Positions 17,044 to 25,265 of a stretch of 64,000 bases of DNA are shown here, in pieces (position 1 is the stretch's first letter; every line of letters starts with the position of its first letter). Where the stretch lies: assembly GCA_964531205.1 (NCBI GenBank), contig CAZHGH010000001.1, positions 1 through 64,000 of the forward strand. Reading direction: 5' to 3'. Under the pieces are notes generated by a model, which was given only the letters and a program-made list of their open reading frames with translations, was not told where the DNA came from and ran no database searches. The position numbers and the translations under genes are program-made. The stretch is from JAICWY01 sp964531205. GTDB lineage: Bacteria; Vulcanimicrobiota; Vulcanimicrobiia; Vulcanimicrobiales; Vulcanimicrobiaceae.

Positions 17044-17920
17044 AGAACGAATTAATCACATTCCCGACGTTACTCGTTCCGCCGGCGCGCGTCGCGCCTT
17101 CTGCTTGCGGTTCGTGATACGTCATCGATTGAATACCCACGCGTCCGGGGCCATAGAAGCGGTTTAACGTCAGCGCAGCGCCGCCCATCATGGCGCCTAT
17201 GGCCCCGAGCAAACCGCCGCCTCCGCTGCTTTGAAGCACGGAGACGGTGTCCATGCGGACGTTCGCGTCTTTCCAAAGCCAGCCGCCGGGTTCGACGTCC
17301 AACATCTCGCCCTGTGCGAGCGTCTTCTCAAAGACGTTGCCGTATCCGTGCAGCAGCACCAAACCCTCGGAATTGGTGCCGGTAAAGCGATCGATGAACA
17401 GCCCCGTGCGCGCGAAAAGAACGTTCGCAAGCCCTTGCTGCCAGTAAAAGTTATAGTCGACGTTGCCGGTCGCCAGTAAGAATTGATGCTCGCGCACATC
17501 CACCGCTTGACCCGGTTGCAATCGCAAGGCGACGATTTGTCCCGGCGCTTCACGCGAAAACGCAACGTTCCCCGGCCCTTGCGCAGTAGAAATAAAGATC
17601 TGCAGGCCTGCGAAAAAGCGGCGAGCAGCGTTCTGAATGCCCATGAATCCGAGCGTTACATTCGGCTGCTTCCACAGCAGAATATGATGCTCGAAGTACA
17701 CGTTTTGCTGCCGTCCCAGTTCCACGTCGACGACCGGAACGAGCTCGCCTTCGATGCGGATCGTTAAATCGCCGAGCGTAATTGGTTCTTTCGGATTATC
17801 GAGCTCCGGCTGGGGTTCGGTGTAGGCGCCAACGGTCGTTGACTGACCGGCGGGTGCGCCGCAATTCGGACAGAACCGCGCTTGGTCCGGCAGCGCGGCC
17901 TGGCAAGTCGGACAGTTCAT
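17027..17920 (-). CDS. AIM24-family protein with N-terminal zinc ribbon
   Basis: About 297 residues. The N-terminus is a short zinc ribbon (CPTC...CPNCG, residues 3-21), then a Pro/Glu linker and an AIM24 (DUF124/TRAP-like) double beta-sandwich. The beta part shows the glycine-rich patterns H-G-Y-G-N-V-F-E and MLDVEPGGWLW, and a Gly-Ala-rich hydrophobic stretch near 250-265. AIM24 proteins are linked to membrane organisation in mitochondria; the bacterial role is unknown. The ATG at 17918-17920 sits right before the zinc ribbon, so an upstream extension of the frame is rejected. Confidence 0.88.
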   Translation of the reverse strand: MNCPTCQAALPDQARFCPNCGAPAGQSTTVGAYTEPQPELDNPKEPITLGDLTIRIEGELVPVVDVELGRQQNVYFEHHILLWKQPNVTLGFMGIQNAARRFFAGLQIFISTAQGPGNVAFSREAPGQIVALRLQPGQAVDVREHQFLLATGNVDYNFYWQQGLANVLFARTGLFIDRFTGTNSEGLVLLHGYGNVFEKTLAQGEMLDVEPGGWLWKDANVRMDTVSVLQSSGGGGLLGAIGAMMGGAALTLNRFYGPGRVGIQSMTYHEPQAEGATRAGGTSNVGNVINSFFNPRQ

Positions 17921-17948
17921 ATGGCTAGCGTAGTCGAACAGCCCCGGC

Positions 17949-18862
17949 ATGTCAAAAATCGCAGTTACAGGTTCGAACGGAACTATCGGCACGCGTCTTT
18001 GCGCGGATCTTGCCGAAGATTACGACGTCGTACGGATCGATTTGCAGAACGCGGATGTGAACGCTGACGTACGAAATTTTGAGGCGATGCTTTCTGCGCT
18101 CGAGGACTGCGAAACAGTTATTCATCTCGCGGGTGTCGTCGCGGTCGACGCAGATTGGGAGAGCGTGTATGGCACCAACATCGGCGGTACGTACAACGTG
18201 TTCGAGGCTGCGCGCCGCAACGGCGCCCGCCGCATCATCTTCGCAAGTTCGAATCACTGCGTCGGCATGCATGAAGTTCTAAATGCGCCGGCGATCTACG
18301 AACCCGGCTTCGGCCGCGTGATCGATACAAAAGAGCCGTACCGGCCCGACGGGTTGTACGGCGTATGGAAAGCGTTCGGTGAAACGCTGGGACGCTATTA
18401 TAGCGACAAGTACGGCATGCAAGTCGCATGCATTCGCATTGGTTCGATTACTGAGGCGGACGACCCGCGGCACCCCAGCGTCGGCGAATCCAGCGGCTGG
18501 CTGGGACTCACGGAGGAGCAAAAGTTCAAACGCTATGCGGCGACGTGGATGTCGCAACGCGACTTCGCGCGTTTAGTTCGCGCAATACTCGTGCGTGATG
18601 TCCCGTACGCCGTCGTGTACGGCGTCGGCGATAATGCAACGCGATTTTGGGATCTCGAAGCAGGCCGTGCGACCTATGCTTTCTGGCCAGAGGATGGCGT
18701 GCGNNNNNNNNNNNNNNNNNNNNNNNNNNNNNNNNNNNNNNNNNNNNNNNNNNNNNNNNNNNNNNNNNNNNNNNNNNNNNNNNNNNNNNNNNNNNNNNNN
18801 NNNGGGATCTCGAAGCAGGCCGTGCGACCTATGCTTTCTGGCCAGAGGATGGCGTGCGATAG
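17949..18862 (+). CDS. NAD-dependent epimerase/dehydratase (uronate dehydrogenase-like)
   Basis: Extended short-chain dehydrogenase with the NAD-binding GSNGTIG at the N-terminus, HLAGVVAVDA, a Ser-rich FASSNHCVG and the catalytic YGVWKAFGE (YxxxK). The overall pattern resembles uronate dehydrogenase/hexose epimerase-like proteins. The coordinates span 100 N that I believe are false. The same 55 bases flank the gap on both sides. After removing the gap and one copy (155 bases), the frame runs straight to a TAG at 18860-18862 and gives 252 residues, a normal length. The stop directly abuts the next convergent gene. Confidence 0.85.
18704..18803. other. Assembly gap of 100 N, probably spurious
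   Basis: Exactly 100 N. The 55 bases before it (18649-18703) are identical to the 55 bases after it (18804-18858). Two contig ends overlapping by a k-mer length were apparently joined as a scaffold rather than merged. Merging them restores an intact epimerase. Confidence 0.95.
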
Positions 18863-19327
18863 TCAGCGCCTAATTCGCCAAAACGCATCCGTTATTGCGA
18901 GAAAGAACGCACTTAAGAACGCGATCAGGAAAACCGCGATAATCAGGTCCGAAATAATCGTCGAGCCTGTCTGATAAGTTTTGCCCACGGCTTCATGCGC
19001 TAATAGGGCTCGGCAAGCATCTGAGTACCCTGCTACGGCCTTTGCTTGCAAAACCGCCAGGAGACCACCCATGAGCGAGAACGCAGCGAAGAAAAGCCTT
19101 TCGGCTCTGCGCGCGCGACTCCACTTTATAATGGTCAGCCAGCACACTGCCGATCCCCAAAGCAATACAACAATACTGCCCGTAAGGTAGGCCTCGCGTT
19201 CCAGCACCGTCGTTTTGTACGGGTAGTAGGCATTGACGATTTCAATGTAACGATCCTGAAGAATCGCATTGCACTGTGCGTGACTGAAACTGAATAACTG
19301 TGCGATGGATGAAACCGTGTGCGACAT
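18863..19327 (-). CDS. Hypothetical membrane protein, three helices
   Basis: 154 residues with hydrophobic segments at about 49-66, 78-95 and 126-147. The N-terminal 45 residues are soluble and Tyr/Glu-rich. No family recognised. The ATG is 4 bases after the stop of the ketopantoate reductase-like gene, so it is the last gene of the mla-rhomboid-panE run. There is no ribosome-binding site of its own, which suggests coupled translation. Confidence 0.7.
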   Translation of the reverse strand: MSHTVSSIAQLFSFSHAQCNAILQDRYIEIVNAYYPYKTTVLEREAYLTGSIVVLLWGSAVCWLTIIKWSRARRAERLFFAAFSLMGGLLAVLQAKAVAGYSDACRALLAHEAVGKTYQTGSTIISDLIIAVFLIAFLSAFFLAITDAFWRIRR

Positions 19328-19331
19328 GAGA

Positions 19332-20276
19332 CTAGGGGACCGACGCGCGCTCCTTAAGTCCCATCGATTCTTTCGCTTTGATCAGTCGCACCATTGCGTC
19401 GTTGTACGGTGTTTCCACACCGGTGCGACGGCCCGCGGCGCAAATTGCACCGTTGATGTGATCGATCTCGCTCTGATGCCCCGATTCTAAATCGAATGCC
19501 ATCGAACTCTTAGTGTCCGCGCCCACGGCAATAACTTCGGTGACATATTGCCACGGGTTCGCGAATGGCAAATTGATCTTTAACGCCGCGGCGACGGCTG
19601 CCGCTTCTTCTGCCAGGGCTTCCGCTAAACGCGCCGCATTCGGATCGCGTAATATCGCCCCGGCTTCGCAATCCAGCAAAGCACTGAGCGCGTTGATCGC
19701 GGCATTTGCAACGAGCTTGCCCCAAAGGTGCGGACGAATATCGTACACGACTGCCGCGCGCATCCCGCTTTGAACGAGCAGATCCACAACGCTACGCGAC
19801 GTCGCGGGTGATGCGCCGCCCGAACCAATAATCGTGTTGCCTTGTTCGGAACTGCGCACGCGTCCAGGCGCCGTCGTAAGCGAGGATTCCGTTGTGATGC
19901 CAAGCACGACCGGCACGGCGCCGCCGAGCGCGGTCTTTATCGAGTCTTCATTTCCAACGCCGTTTTGCAGCGAAACGATCGGCGTTGAGGGGCTGAGCTC
20001 ACCCGCGAATGGACGCAATGCTCGCAGCGTATCTACCGCTTTCACGAACAGAAAGACCATATTAGAACCGAACAGATCGCGTGAATGCCGCCCCACGCGC
20101 ACGCGCCGAGGCGTTGCCTCGTTCACCGAAAGTCCCCCGTTTTGTTCGATTCCGTCGAGCACCGCAGGATTGCTGTCCAGCATCGTTACGTCGCAACGCG
20201 CCGCTAAATGATAGCCGAAGAGGGTTCCCATCGCGCCCGAACCGATGATGCCCACTCGAGGCTTGCTTTGATCCAT
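19332..20276 (-). CDS. panE: Ketopantoate reductase-like protein (PanE/ApbA family)
   Basis: 314 residues. The Rossmann NADP-binding motif GIIGSGAMG is at 9-17 and the C-terminal domain has the family signature LWGKLVANAAINALSALL with the catalytic Lys, plus SGHQSEIDHING with the conserved Ser/Glu. The family reduces 2-dehydropantoate to pantoate for coenzyme A. Several paralogous uses exist, so the substrate is probable rather than certain. The start ATG overlaps the rhomboid stop codon by one base (TGATG). Confidence 0.88.
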   Translation of the reverse strand: MDQSKPRVGIIGSGAMGTLFGYHLAARCDVTMLDSNPAVLDGIEQNGGLSVNEATPRRVRVGRHSRDLFGSNMVFLFVKAVDTLRALRPFAGELSPSTPIVSLQNGVGNEDSIKTALGGAVPVVLGITTESSLTTAPGRVRSSEQGNTIIGSGGASPATSRSVVDLLVQSGMRAAVVYDIRPHLWGKLVANAAINALSALLDCEAGAILRDPNAARLAEALAEEAAAVAAALKINLPFANPWQYVTEVIAVGADTKSSMAFDLESGHQSEIDHINGAICAAGRRTGVETPYNDAMVRLIKAKESMGLKERASVP

Positions 20277-20980
20277 CAGCGGCGACTTCGCGGCCCGGCG
20301 CCACGCTCCCGTCCGCCGAACAAGTCATAGAAACCGACGACGAGTGCACCGAACGTAAAGCCGCCGATGTGCGCGAAATACGCAACGCCGCCTTGGTTCA
20401 CACGCGGATCCAACGTTCCGAATCCCAGGAAGAATTGCACAGCCGCCCACACGCCGATCACTATCACGGCCGGCAGCCGCAAAAACAACGGAAAGCATCC
20501 AATCGGTGTAACGGTTCCGATGCGCGCAGTGGGAAACGTTACGATATACGCGCCGAGAATACCGGCGATCGCTCCCGACGCGCCGATTTCCGGAATATGA
20601 CTGTTCGGCCCAACCCACAGCTGCGCGACGCCGCCCGCGATACCGCTGAGCATATATACCCCTACGAAGCCGATATGGCCGAGATAGCGCTCCATTCGCG
20701 GCCCGAAGACGACGAGGAACAGCATGTTCCAAAAGATATGCGCGATGCCGCCGTGCAGAAACATGGACGTAATGAACGTCAGCCAATAGGGATGCGGCGC
20801 AGGCGGCGGTAGCACGATACCGTGCGTGATGTTGTACGGAATCAGCGCATAATCATCGATGAAATATTCAGGGCGCGACGACGTCAGTTCTACATAAAAC
20901 ACGTAAACGTTGGCCGCGACGATCGACCACACGGCGGGCGCAAATGCGCCCGCTCGCCGTTCGTCGGCGTACGGGATCAC
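20276..20980 (-). CDS. Rhomboid-family intramembrane serine protease
   Basis: 234 residues with about six membrane helices. The catalytic dyad is visible: Ser135 in IGASGAIAG and His204 in YFAHIGGF. The conserved HIFWNM segment (His81, Asn85) in the second helix builds the oxyanion site. It cleaves membrane proteins inside the bilayer; the substrate is unknown. The GTG start overlaps the mlaD stop codon (TAGTG). Two short loops, around 52-64 and 183-198, are longer than in GlpG. Confidence 0.95.
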   Translation of the reverse strand: MIPYADERRAGAFAPAVWSIVAANVYVFYVELTSSRPEYFIDDYALIPYNITHGIVLPPPAPHPYWLTFITSMFLHGGIAHIFWNMLFLVVFGPRMERYLGHIGFVGVYMLSGIAGGVAQLWVGPNSHIPEIGASGAIAGILGAYIVTFPTARIGTVTPIGCFPLFLRLPAVIVIGVWAAVQFFLGFGTLDPRVNQGGVAYFAHIGGFTFGALVVGFYDLFGGRERGAGPRSRR

Positions 20981-22539
20981 TAAAACTGCAGCTGCAGGCC
21001 GAACGCACTACGGCGATCCGATCGCGTGACATCGCGTTCGCCGAAGAACAATTTAACCCACTGTGCGACGTTCAGATTGCCGTAGAGATCGAACGTGGGC
21101 AGCCGCAAATCGTAGATGCGCGCTTCGCCGCCAAGAATACCCGGATTATACGCCGCGTCGATGCCGAACTGTGAATACAGCACGCCGCCGCCAACGCGCA
21201 GACCAGACGAGAAATTTTTAAATCCCATGACGTTGTACGTCGTTTTCCCGCCGATGTCGTTCGCACCGATCTCGCCGGTAAAAGTCGCGCGCGGCAACAC
21301 GATCAGGTTCATGTCGTATTCCGGGCCGCGATTTTCTTTAAGCAGCGGACTTGGTCCGCTAACGGTCTGCGCGTTCAGATAACTGAATCGCGTCTGCACG
21401 GCGAACAGATTACTAACAACGCGGCCTAATCCGCGGTTTAAACCCGCAGCGCCATGCCCCGGCGGAGGCGGCGTCTCCGTTCCGGGAGGCAGCGTCGGTA
21501 TAGCGCTTCCCTGTGGTACCGGATATGGCGTCGCGCCTGCATCAACGCCGTAAACGTGGCTCGATCCGCCGAGCGTTCCCAGCAGCGAGTTCGCCTTCTG
21601 CATCGTCGCATCGAGATTCGCCACAGTATCGCGCAGTTGGGTTTGCGTCTGCGGGTTTCCGGTGAGCGTTCGCAAGTCGCCCGTTAAGCCCGCAATATTA
21701 CCGGTCAAATCGCGAATGTTCGACGTCGTCGTAAGCAGATTGCCCTTCAACCGCGGATCCGTCGCGAGGTTTTGCAGCGCGTCCATCGATCGGTTCAACG
21801 CAACCGCAGTTGCATCGAGGGACGATAGCATGCTGTCGATCTTATACTGATTCCGGCCGAGCGTGCTGTTCAGCGTCGAGGTCAACGCAACGATGTTCGA
21901 GCCTGCGGAATGCGCGGTCGTCTCCAATGTTCCGGAAAGGTCCGCGACCGTGCCCTTCAACTGCGTGCTGATCGTGTTCACGTTTTCCAGCGCGGTTTGC
22001 AGCGTGTTGAGCAGGTGCGGCTCGCGCTCTTCCAATGTCGCAAGCATGGAATCCAGACGGCGCACTTCGCCTTGCCCCTGCTGCAACAAATCGGCGATCG
22101 TCGGACTGGCAATGCCGATGGGCTGCTGATCGACCGGCAAAATAGTCTTGGGCAGAATCGCAATCTGAGGCAATGGCGTCGCGCTGTAGCCGCGTGGCAG
22201 CGGATGCGGCACAGGCGGCACGATGATCAGGTTCGGCGTGCCGGTCAACGGCGCTTGAATCAGAAAGTTCGAGTCTTTCGGAATGTTGATGTTGTTCTGA
22301 ATTGCCAAGATCACGTCGACGCTGTTATCGGGCAGCAGCTGCACTTGGTCGACCGTTCCAACGGTGACACCGCTAAAGAACACCTGGGCGCCCGTGGGCA
22401 GCCCGGCCGCCGATGAAAAGTGCACGCCGATCCGGTAGCCGCTGTGCCGCGTTCCGTAATCCGTAATGACGTAAAAGATTCCGAAAAGCAACAGCAATGC
22501 GCCTACCGCGAAGAGCCCGAGTTGCGCTTGTCTTGACAT
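20980..22539 (-). CDS. mlaD: MCE-domain lipid transport protein (MlaD-like) with C-terminal beta domain
   Basis: 519 residues. A membrane helix (about 7-25) is followed by an MCE/MlaD domain (about 32-115, G-L-P-T-G-A-Q-V-F-F-S-G-V-T-V-G). Next come a long helical region of heptad-like repeats (about 150-340), a Pro/Gly-rich linker (about 345-375), and a beta-rich domain from about 385 that ends in a phenylalanine (FGLQLQF). MlaD forms the substrate channel of the MlaFED lipid transporter. E. coli MlaD has 183 residues, so the helical shaft and beta domain are additions. The terminal Phe and alternating strands resemble outer-membrane beta-barrel ends. A strong AAGGGGG ribosome-binding site precedes the ATG. 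Confidence 0.9.
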   Translation of the reverse strand: MSRQAQLGLFAVGALLLLFGIFYVITDYGTRHSGYRIGVHFSSAAGLPTGAQVFFSGVTVGTVDQVQLLPDNSVDVILAIQNNINIPKDSNFLIQAPLTGTPNLIIVPPVPHPLPRGYSATPLPQIAILPKTILPVDQQPIGIASPTIADLLQQGQGEVRRLDSMLATLEEREPHLLNTLQTALENVNTISTQLKGTVADLSGTLETTAHSAGSNIVALTSTLNSTLGRNQYKIDSMLSSLDATAVALNRSMDALQNLATDPRLKGNLLTTTSNIRDLTGNIAGLTGDLRTLTGNPQTQTQLRDTVANLDATMQKANSLLGTLGGSSHVYGVDAGATPYPVPQGSAIPTLPPGTETPPPPGHGAAGLNRGLGRVVSNLFAVQTRFSYLNAQTVSGPSPLLKENRGPEYDMNLIVLPRATFTGEIGANDIGGKTTYNVMGFKNFSSGLRVGGGVLYSQFGIDAAYNPGILGGEARIYDLRLPTFDLYGNLNVAQWVKLFFGERDVTRSDRRSAFGLQLQF

Positions 22540-22589
22540 CCGCCCCCTTATTCCCTAGTAGTGTTCGATAGCATGCTTTTTGGGGTCCC

Positions 22590-22609
22590 CTTTGATGCCT
22601 GCATCAAAG
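22590..22609. repeat. Inverted repeat between mlaF and mlaD
   Basis: A nearly perfect 20-base palindrome, CTTTGATGC and GCATCAAAG around a 2-base centre, overlaps the mlaF stop codon. It is followed on the minus strand by GGGGACCCC and five A. There is no U-run typical of a terminator, so it may be an mRNA processing site, a stability hairpin or an operator. Confidence 0.6.
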
Positions 22610-23359
22610 CGGAATTGGCCCCACTTCTGAGCCTTGTAAGAACTGCTGAACGATGGGATTCATCGAATGCCGCACCTCCTCGACGGTCCCGTACTCGATG
22701 ATTGCGCCTTCAAAAAGCATGGCAACGTAATCGGCCATCATGTAAATCGACTGCAGGTCGTGTGAGATGACGATGGCGGTAGAATTGAGCTGCTCACGCA
22801 ACCGCTTAATCGTATCCGTGAGGAGGTGGGTGACGATAGGATCCAGCCCCGTGGTGGGCTCATCGTACAGCACCAGATCGGGATTCGTCACGACTGCACG
22901 AGCAAAGCCGGCGCGTTTGAGCATGCCGCCGGAGAGTTCTGAGGGCATGTTGTCATACGTATGCGCGAGACCGACGGAATCGAGCGTATGGATGACGATC
23001 TCACGGATCTCATCTTCAGTCAGTGATGTATGTTCGCGCAGGGGTAGCGAGATGTTATCACCCACCGTCATGCTATCGAAGAGCGCAGCAAACTGAAACG
23101 AAAAACCGATTTTCGTGCGCATCTCGATGAGTTCGCTCTCGCGCATGTGACAGATGTCCTCACCGCGCACGTACACATGCCCCTCGTCCGGTTTCCGCAA
23201 GCCGTCGAGCAATCGCAAAATCGTCGATTTGCCTGCACCCGAGAGTCCGATGATGCAGGTGATCGCATTCTCTACGATATCCAGACTGCAATTCTTGAGT
23301 ACGACGCGTTCGCCATATCGCAGCGCCACGTCGTCCAAGCGCGCAATCAACTTCGCCAC
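22604..23359 (-). CDS. mlaF: ABC transporter ATPase MlaF-like
   Basis: ATP-binding subunit (about 251 residues) of the lipid transporter. Walker A is GLSGAGKST, the signature is LSGGMLKRAGFARA, Walker B is LVLYDEPTTGLDP, and the switch His is in VISHDL. MlaF/Mce-type ATPases carry the M at the LSGGM position, as here. It begins with GTG sharing one base with the mlaE stop codon (TAGTG). A much longer open frame upstream is a shadow of mlaE. Confidence 0.95.
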   Translation of the reverse strand: MAKLIARLDDVALRYGERVVLKNCSLDIVENAITCIIGLSGAGKSTILRLLDGLRKPDEGHVYVRGEDICHMRESELIEMRTKIGFSFQFAALFDSMTVGDNISLPLREHTSLTEDEIREIVIHTLDSVGLAHTYDNMPSELSGGMLKRAGFARAVVTNPDLVLYDEPTTGLDPIVTHLLTDTIKRLREQLNSTAIVISHDLQSIYMMADYVAMLFEGAIIEYGTVEEVRHSMNPIVQQFLQGSEVGPIPL

Positions 23360-24195
23360 TAGCCGCCACCGTACAAAAAGTACGACATGATGAAGTTCAA
23401 AACGAAAATGAGGATGATGGACGTGACGACCGCAGTGGTCGTCGATTTTCCGACGCCCGCAGCGCCGCCTGTGGTGGTCAAGCCTTGATACGAGCCGATG
23501 AGCGCGATCACGATGCCGAAAATCACCGACTTGAATAAGCCTTTGACGACGTCCTCGAAACCGATCGTTTGCCGGGCCGACGACATAAACGAATCGTAGC
23601 TGATGTGCGCCTGCGCATGCGCGATCCACTCTCCGCCCATCACGCCCACTACGTCCGCAAAGACGGTAAGCAGCGGCAGCATGATCATGAGCGCGATCAA
23701 GCGAGGAACGACCAAAAAGCGAACCGGGGCAAGACCCAACGACTGCAACGCTTCAACTTGCTCCGTGACGGTCATCGCGCCGAGTTCGGCTGCGATCGCC
23801 GCGCAGACGCGGCCCGCGACAACGACCGCAGTAAGCATCGGTCCAAGTTCGCGTACGTTGGTGTAGGAAACGATGCCGCCGACAAAACTTCCGAAACCGT
23901 ACTGCACGGCCTGCACTGCGGATTCAAGAGAGAAGACCATCCCGGTGAAAAGGGAGGTCAGCAGCACGATAATCAGCGATTGATAGCCTAGGTAAAAACA
24001 CTGATTCACTGTTTCCGCAAAGCGGATGCGCAGCTTGAGGATCGTCGAAGCCGCTTCCGCTCCGAGTTGCGTAACGCCGCCGATGTATTCGAAGATGGAG
24101 TTGACTCTGCGGCCTACGCCCTCGAGCGCACCGACGCCGGCACGTTCGACGACCGCCTCGATGTTGGGCCCTTCAGACTCGGTCCGTACCGACAC
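23359..24195 (-). CDS. mlaE: MlaE-family permease of lipid ABC transporter
   Basis: Integral membrane permease, about 278 residues and five or six helices. Diagnostic segments are ELGPMLTAVVVAGRVCAAI, AAELGAMTVTEQVEAL and FKSVIFGIVIALIGSYQGL. The GTG at 24193-24195 has AGGA 9 bases upstream; the longer frame to 24249 is less likely. The start overlaps the end of the preceding small gene by 23 bases. With mlaF and mlaD it forms a complete inner-membrane MCE transporter, which implies an outer membrane. Confidence 0.94.
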   Translation of the reverse strand: MSVRTESEGPNIEAVVERAGVGALEGVGRRVNSIFEYIGGVTQLGAEAASTILKLRIRFAETVNQCFYLGYQSLIIVLLTSLFTGMVFSLESAVQAVQYGFGSFVGGIVSYTNVRELGPMLTAVVVAGRVCAAIAAELGAMTVTEQVEALQSLGLAPVRFLVVPRLIALMIMLPLLTVFADVVGVMGGEWIAHAQAHISYDSFMSSARQTIGFEDVVKGLFKSVIFGIVIALIGSYQGLTTTGGAAGVGKSTTTAVVTSIILIFVLNFIMSYFLYGGG

Positions 24196-24511
24196 GCTGT
24201 AATTCCTGTAGCACTGCCTGCGTTGCTTCGATGCGGCGAACCGCCACACCGCGTTCCGCAGTCAAATTAAAATGCACTTGGTTTACGTGCTCCAACCGCT
24301 TATCGACGTCGCGCAGATGCGCTCGCGCCTCTTTTTCGAACCCGGTGAAATAGCGGCGCACCGCGGCCAGATATTCGGTTCGAGCGCGCTCGTCCGGGTC
24401 ACCGCCGGCCAACGCCGCTTCAATGTTTTTTTGTGCGTTCTTCATCGCTTTGTCGGTAATATAGAATTCACCGACCCGCGCAACGAGAGCGCGAAAGTCA
24501 TCATTTGGCAT
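24173..24511 (-). CDS. Small helical hypothetical protein between rph and mlaE
   Basis: 112 residues, soluble, highly charged and almost entirely helical, with a coiled-coil-like C-terminal half (about 55-108). No known family recognised. It overlaps rph by 11 bases upstream and mlaE by 23 bases downstream, so it is embedded in the operon and translationally coupled to both. It could be an accessory of the Mla transporter, but only position suggests that. Confidence 0.7.
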   Translation of the reverse strand: MPNDDFRALVARVGEFYITDKAMKNAQKNIEAALAGGDPDERARTEYLAAVRRYFTGFEKEARAHLRDVDKRLEHVNQVHFNLTAERGVAVRRIEATQAVLQELQRVGTDRV

Positions 24512-25223
24512 CGAGCACCGCGCGCTGCGCGCTAAGCAGCTGTCGAATACCGCTCTCCGCCAAGCCGAGCAGCGTATCGAGCTCCGAACGGCTGAACGGG
24601 GTTGCTTCTGCGGTGCCTTGCAATTCCGTGAACCTTCCGGCGTCGGTCATAAAGACGTTCATATCCACTTCGGCGCGACTATCCTCGTCATACGCGAGGT
24701 CGAGCAACGGCATCCCCGCGACGATGCCGACGCTCGTCGCCGCAATCTGCCCCGCGAGCGGCCACTTGCGCGCGTCCTTGGGATCGAAGGATTGCGAGAG
24801 AGCCAGCGCGAGCGCAACCCACGCGCCCGTAACCGCCGCCGTTCGCGTACCGCCGTCGGCCTGCAGCACATCGCAGTCCAGCCAGACAGTGCGTTCGCCC
24901 AGTTTGACCATGTCCGTCACCGCGCGAAGCGCGCGTCCGATAATGCGCTGAATTTCATGCGTGCGGCCGCCCAAGCGGCCTTTTGACGCTTCACGTTGCG
25001 TACGTTCTTGCGTGGCGCGGGGTAACATAGCATACTCCGCCGTCACCCAGCCGGTCCCGCGACCCTTCATCCATTGCGGGACTTTTTCTTCGATAGACGC
25101 AGCGCACAATACGCGCGTATTGCCGACGCTAATGAGTACGCTGCCTTCTGCATACTTCAAATAATTGGGTTCGATATGCACCGGACGCAGTTCGTCCGGC
25201 CGCCGGCCGTCGCTTCGAATCAT
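24501..25223 (-). CDS. rph: Ribonuclease PH
   Basis: Phosphate-dependent 3' exoribonuclease that trims tRNA 3' ends. 240 residues, the standard size. Family blocks are the N-terminal RSDGRRPDELRPV, AEYAMLPRATQERTQREA, GRTHEIQRIIGRALRA and the active-site region LDCDVLQADGGTRTAAVTGA. It starts with ATG 42 bases after the LigD-type gene ends and overlaps the next small gene at its 3' end. Confidence 0.97.
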   Translation of the reverse strand: MIRSDGRRPDELRPVHIEPNYLKYAEGSVLISVGNTRVLCAASIEEKVPQWMKGRGTGWVTAEYAMLPRATQERTQREASKGRLGGRTHEIQRIIGRALRAVTDMVKLGERTVWLDCDVLQADGGTRTAAVTGAWVALALALSQSFDPKDARKWPLAGQIAATSVGIVAGMPLLDLAYDEDSRAEVDMNVFMTDAGRFTELQGTAEATPFSRSELDTLLGLAESGIRQLLSAQRAVLDAK

Positions 25224-25265
25224 CGAAGCTGCTTTTAGCGCGGCTGTTCTGCGAATCCCGCAACG

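Noticed and set aside
18649..18858. Direct repeats around the N-runs read as target-site duplications of a mobile element
   Set aside because: Both repeats are exactly 55 bases, surround exactly 100 N, and merging them restores two known genes, so this is an assembly artefact.
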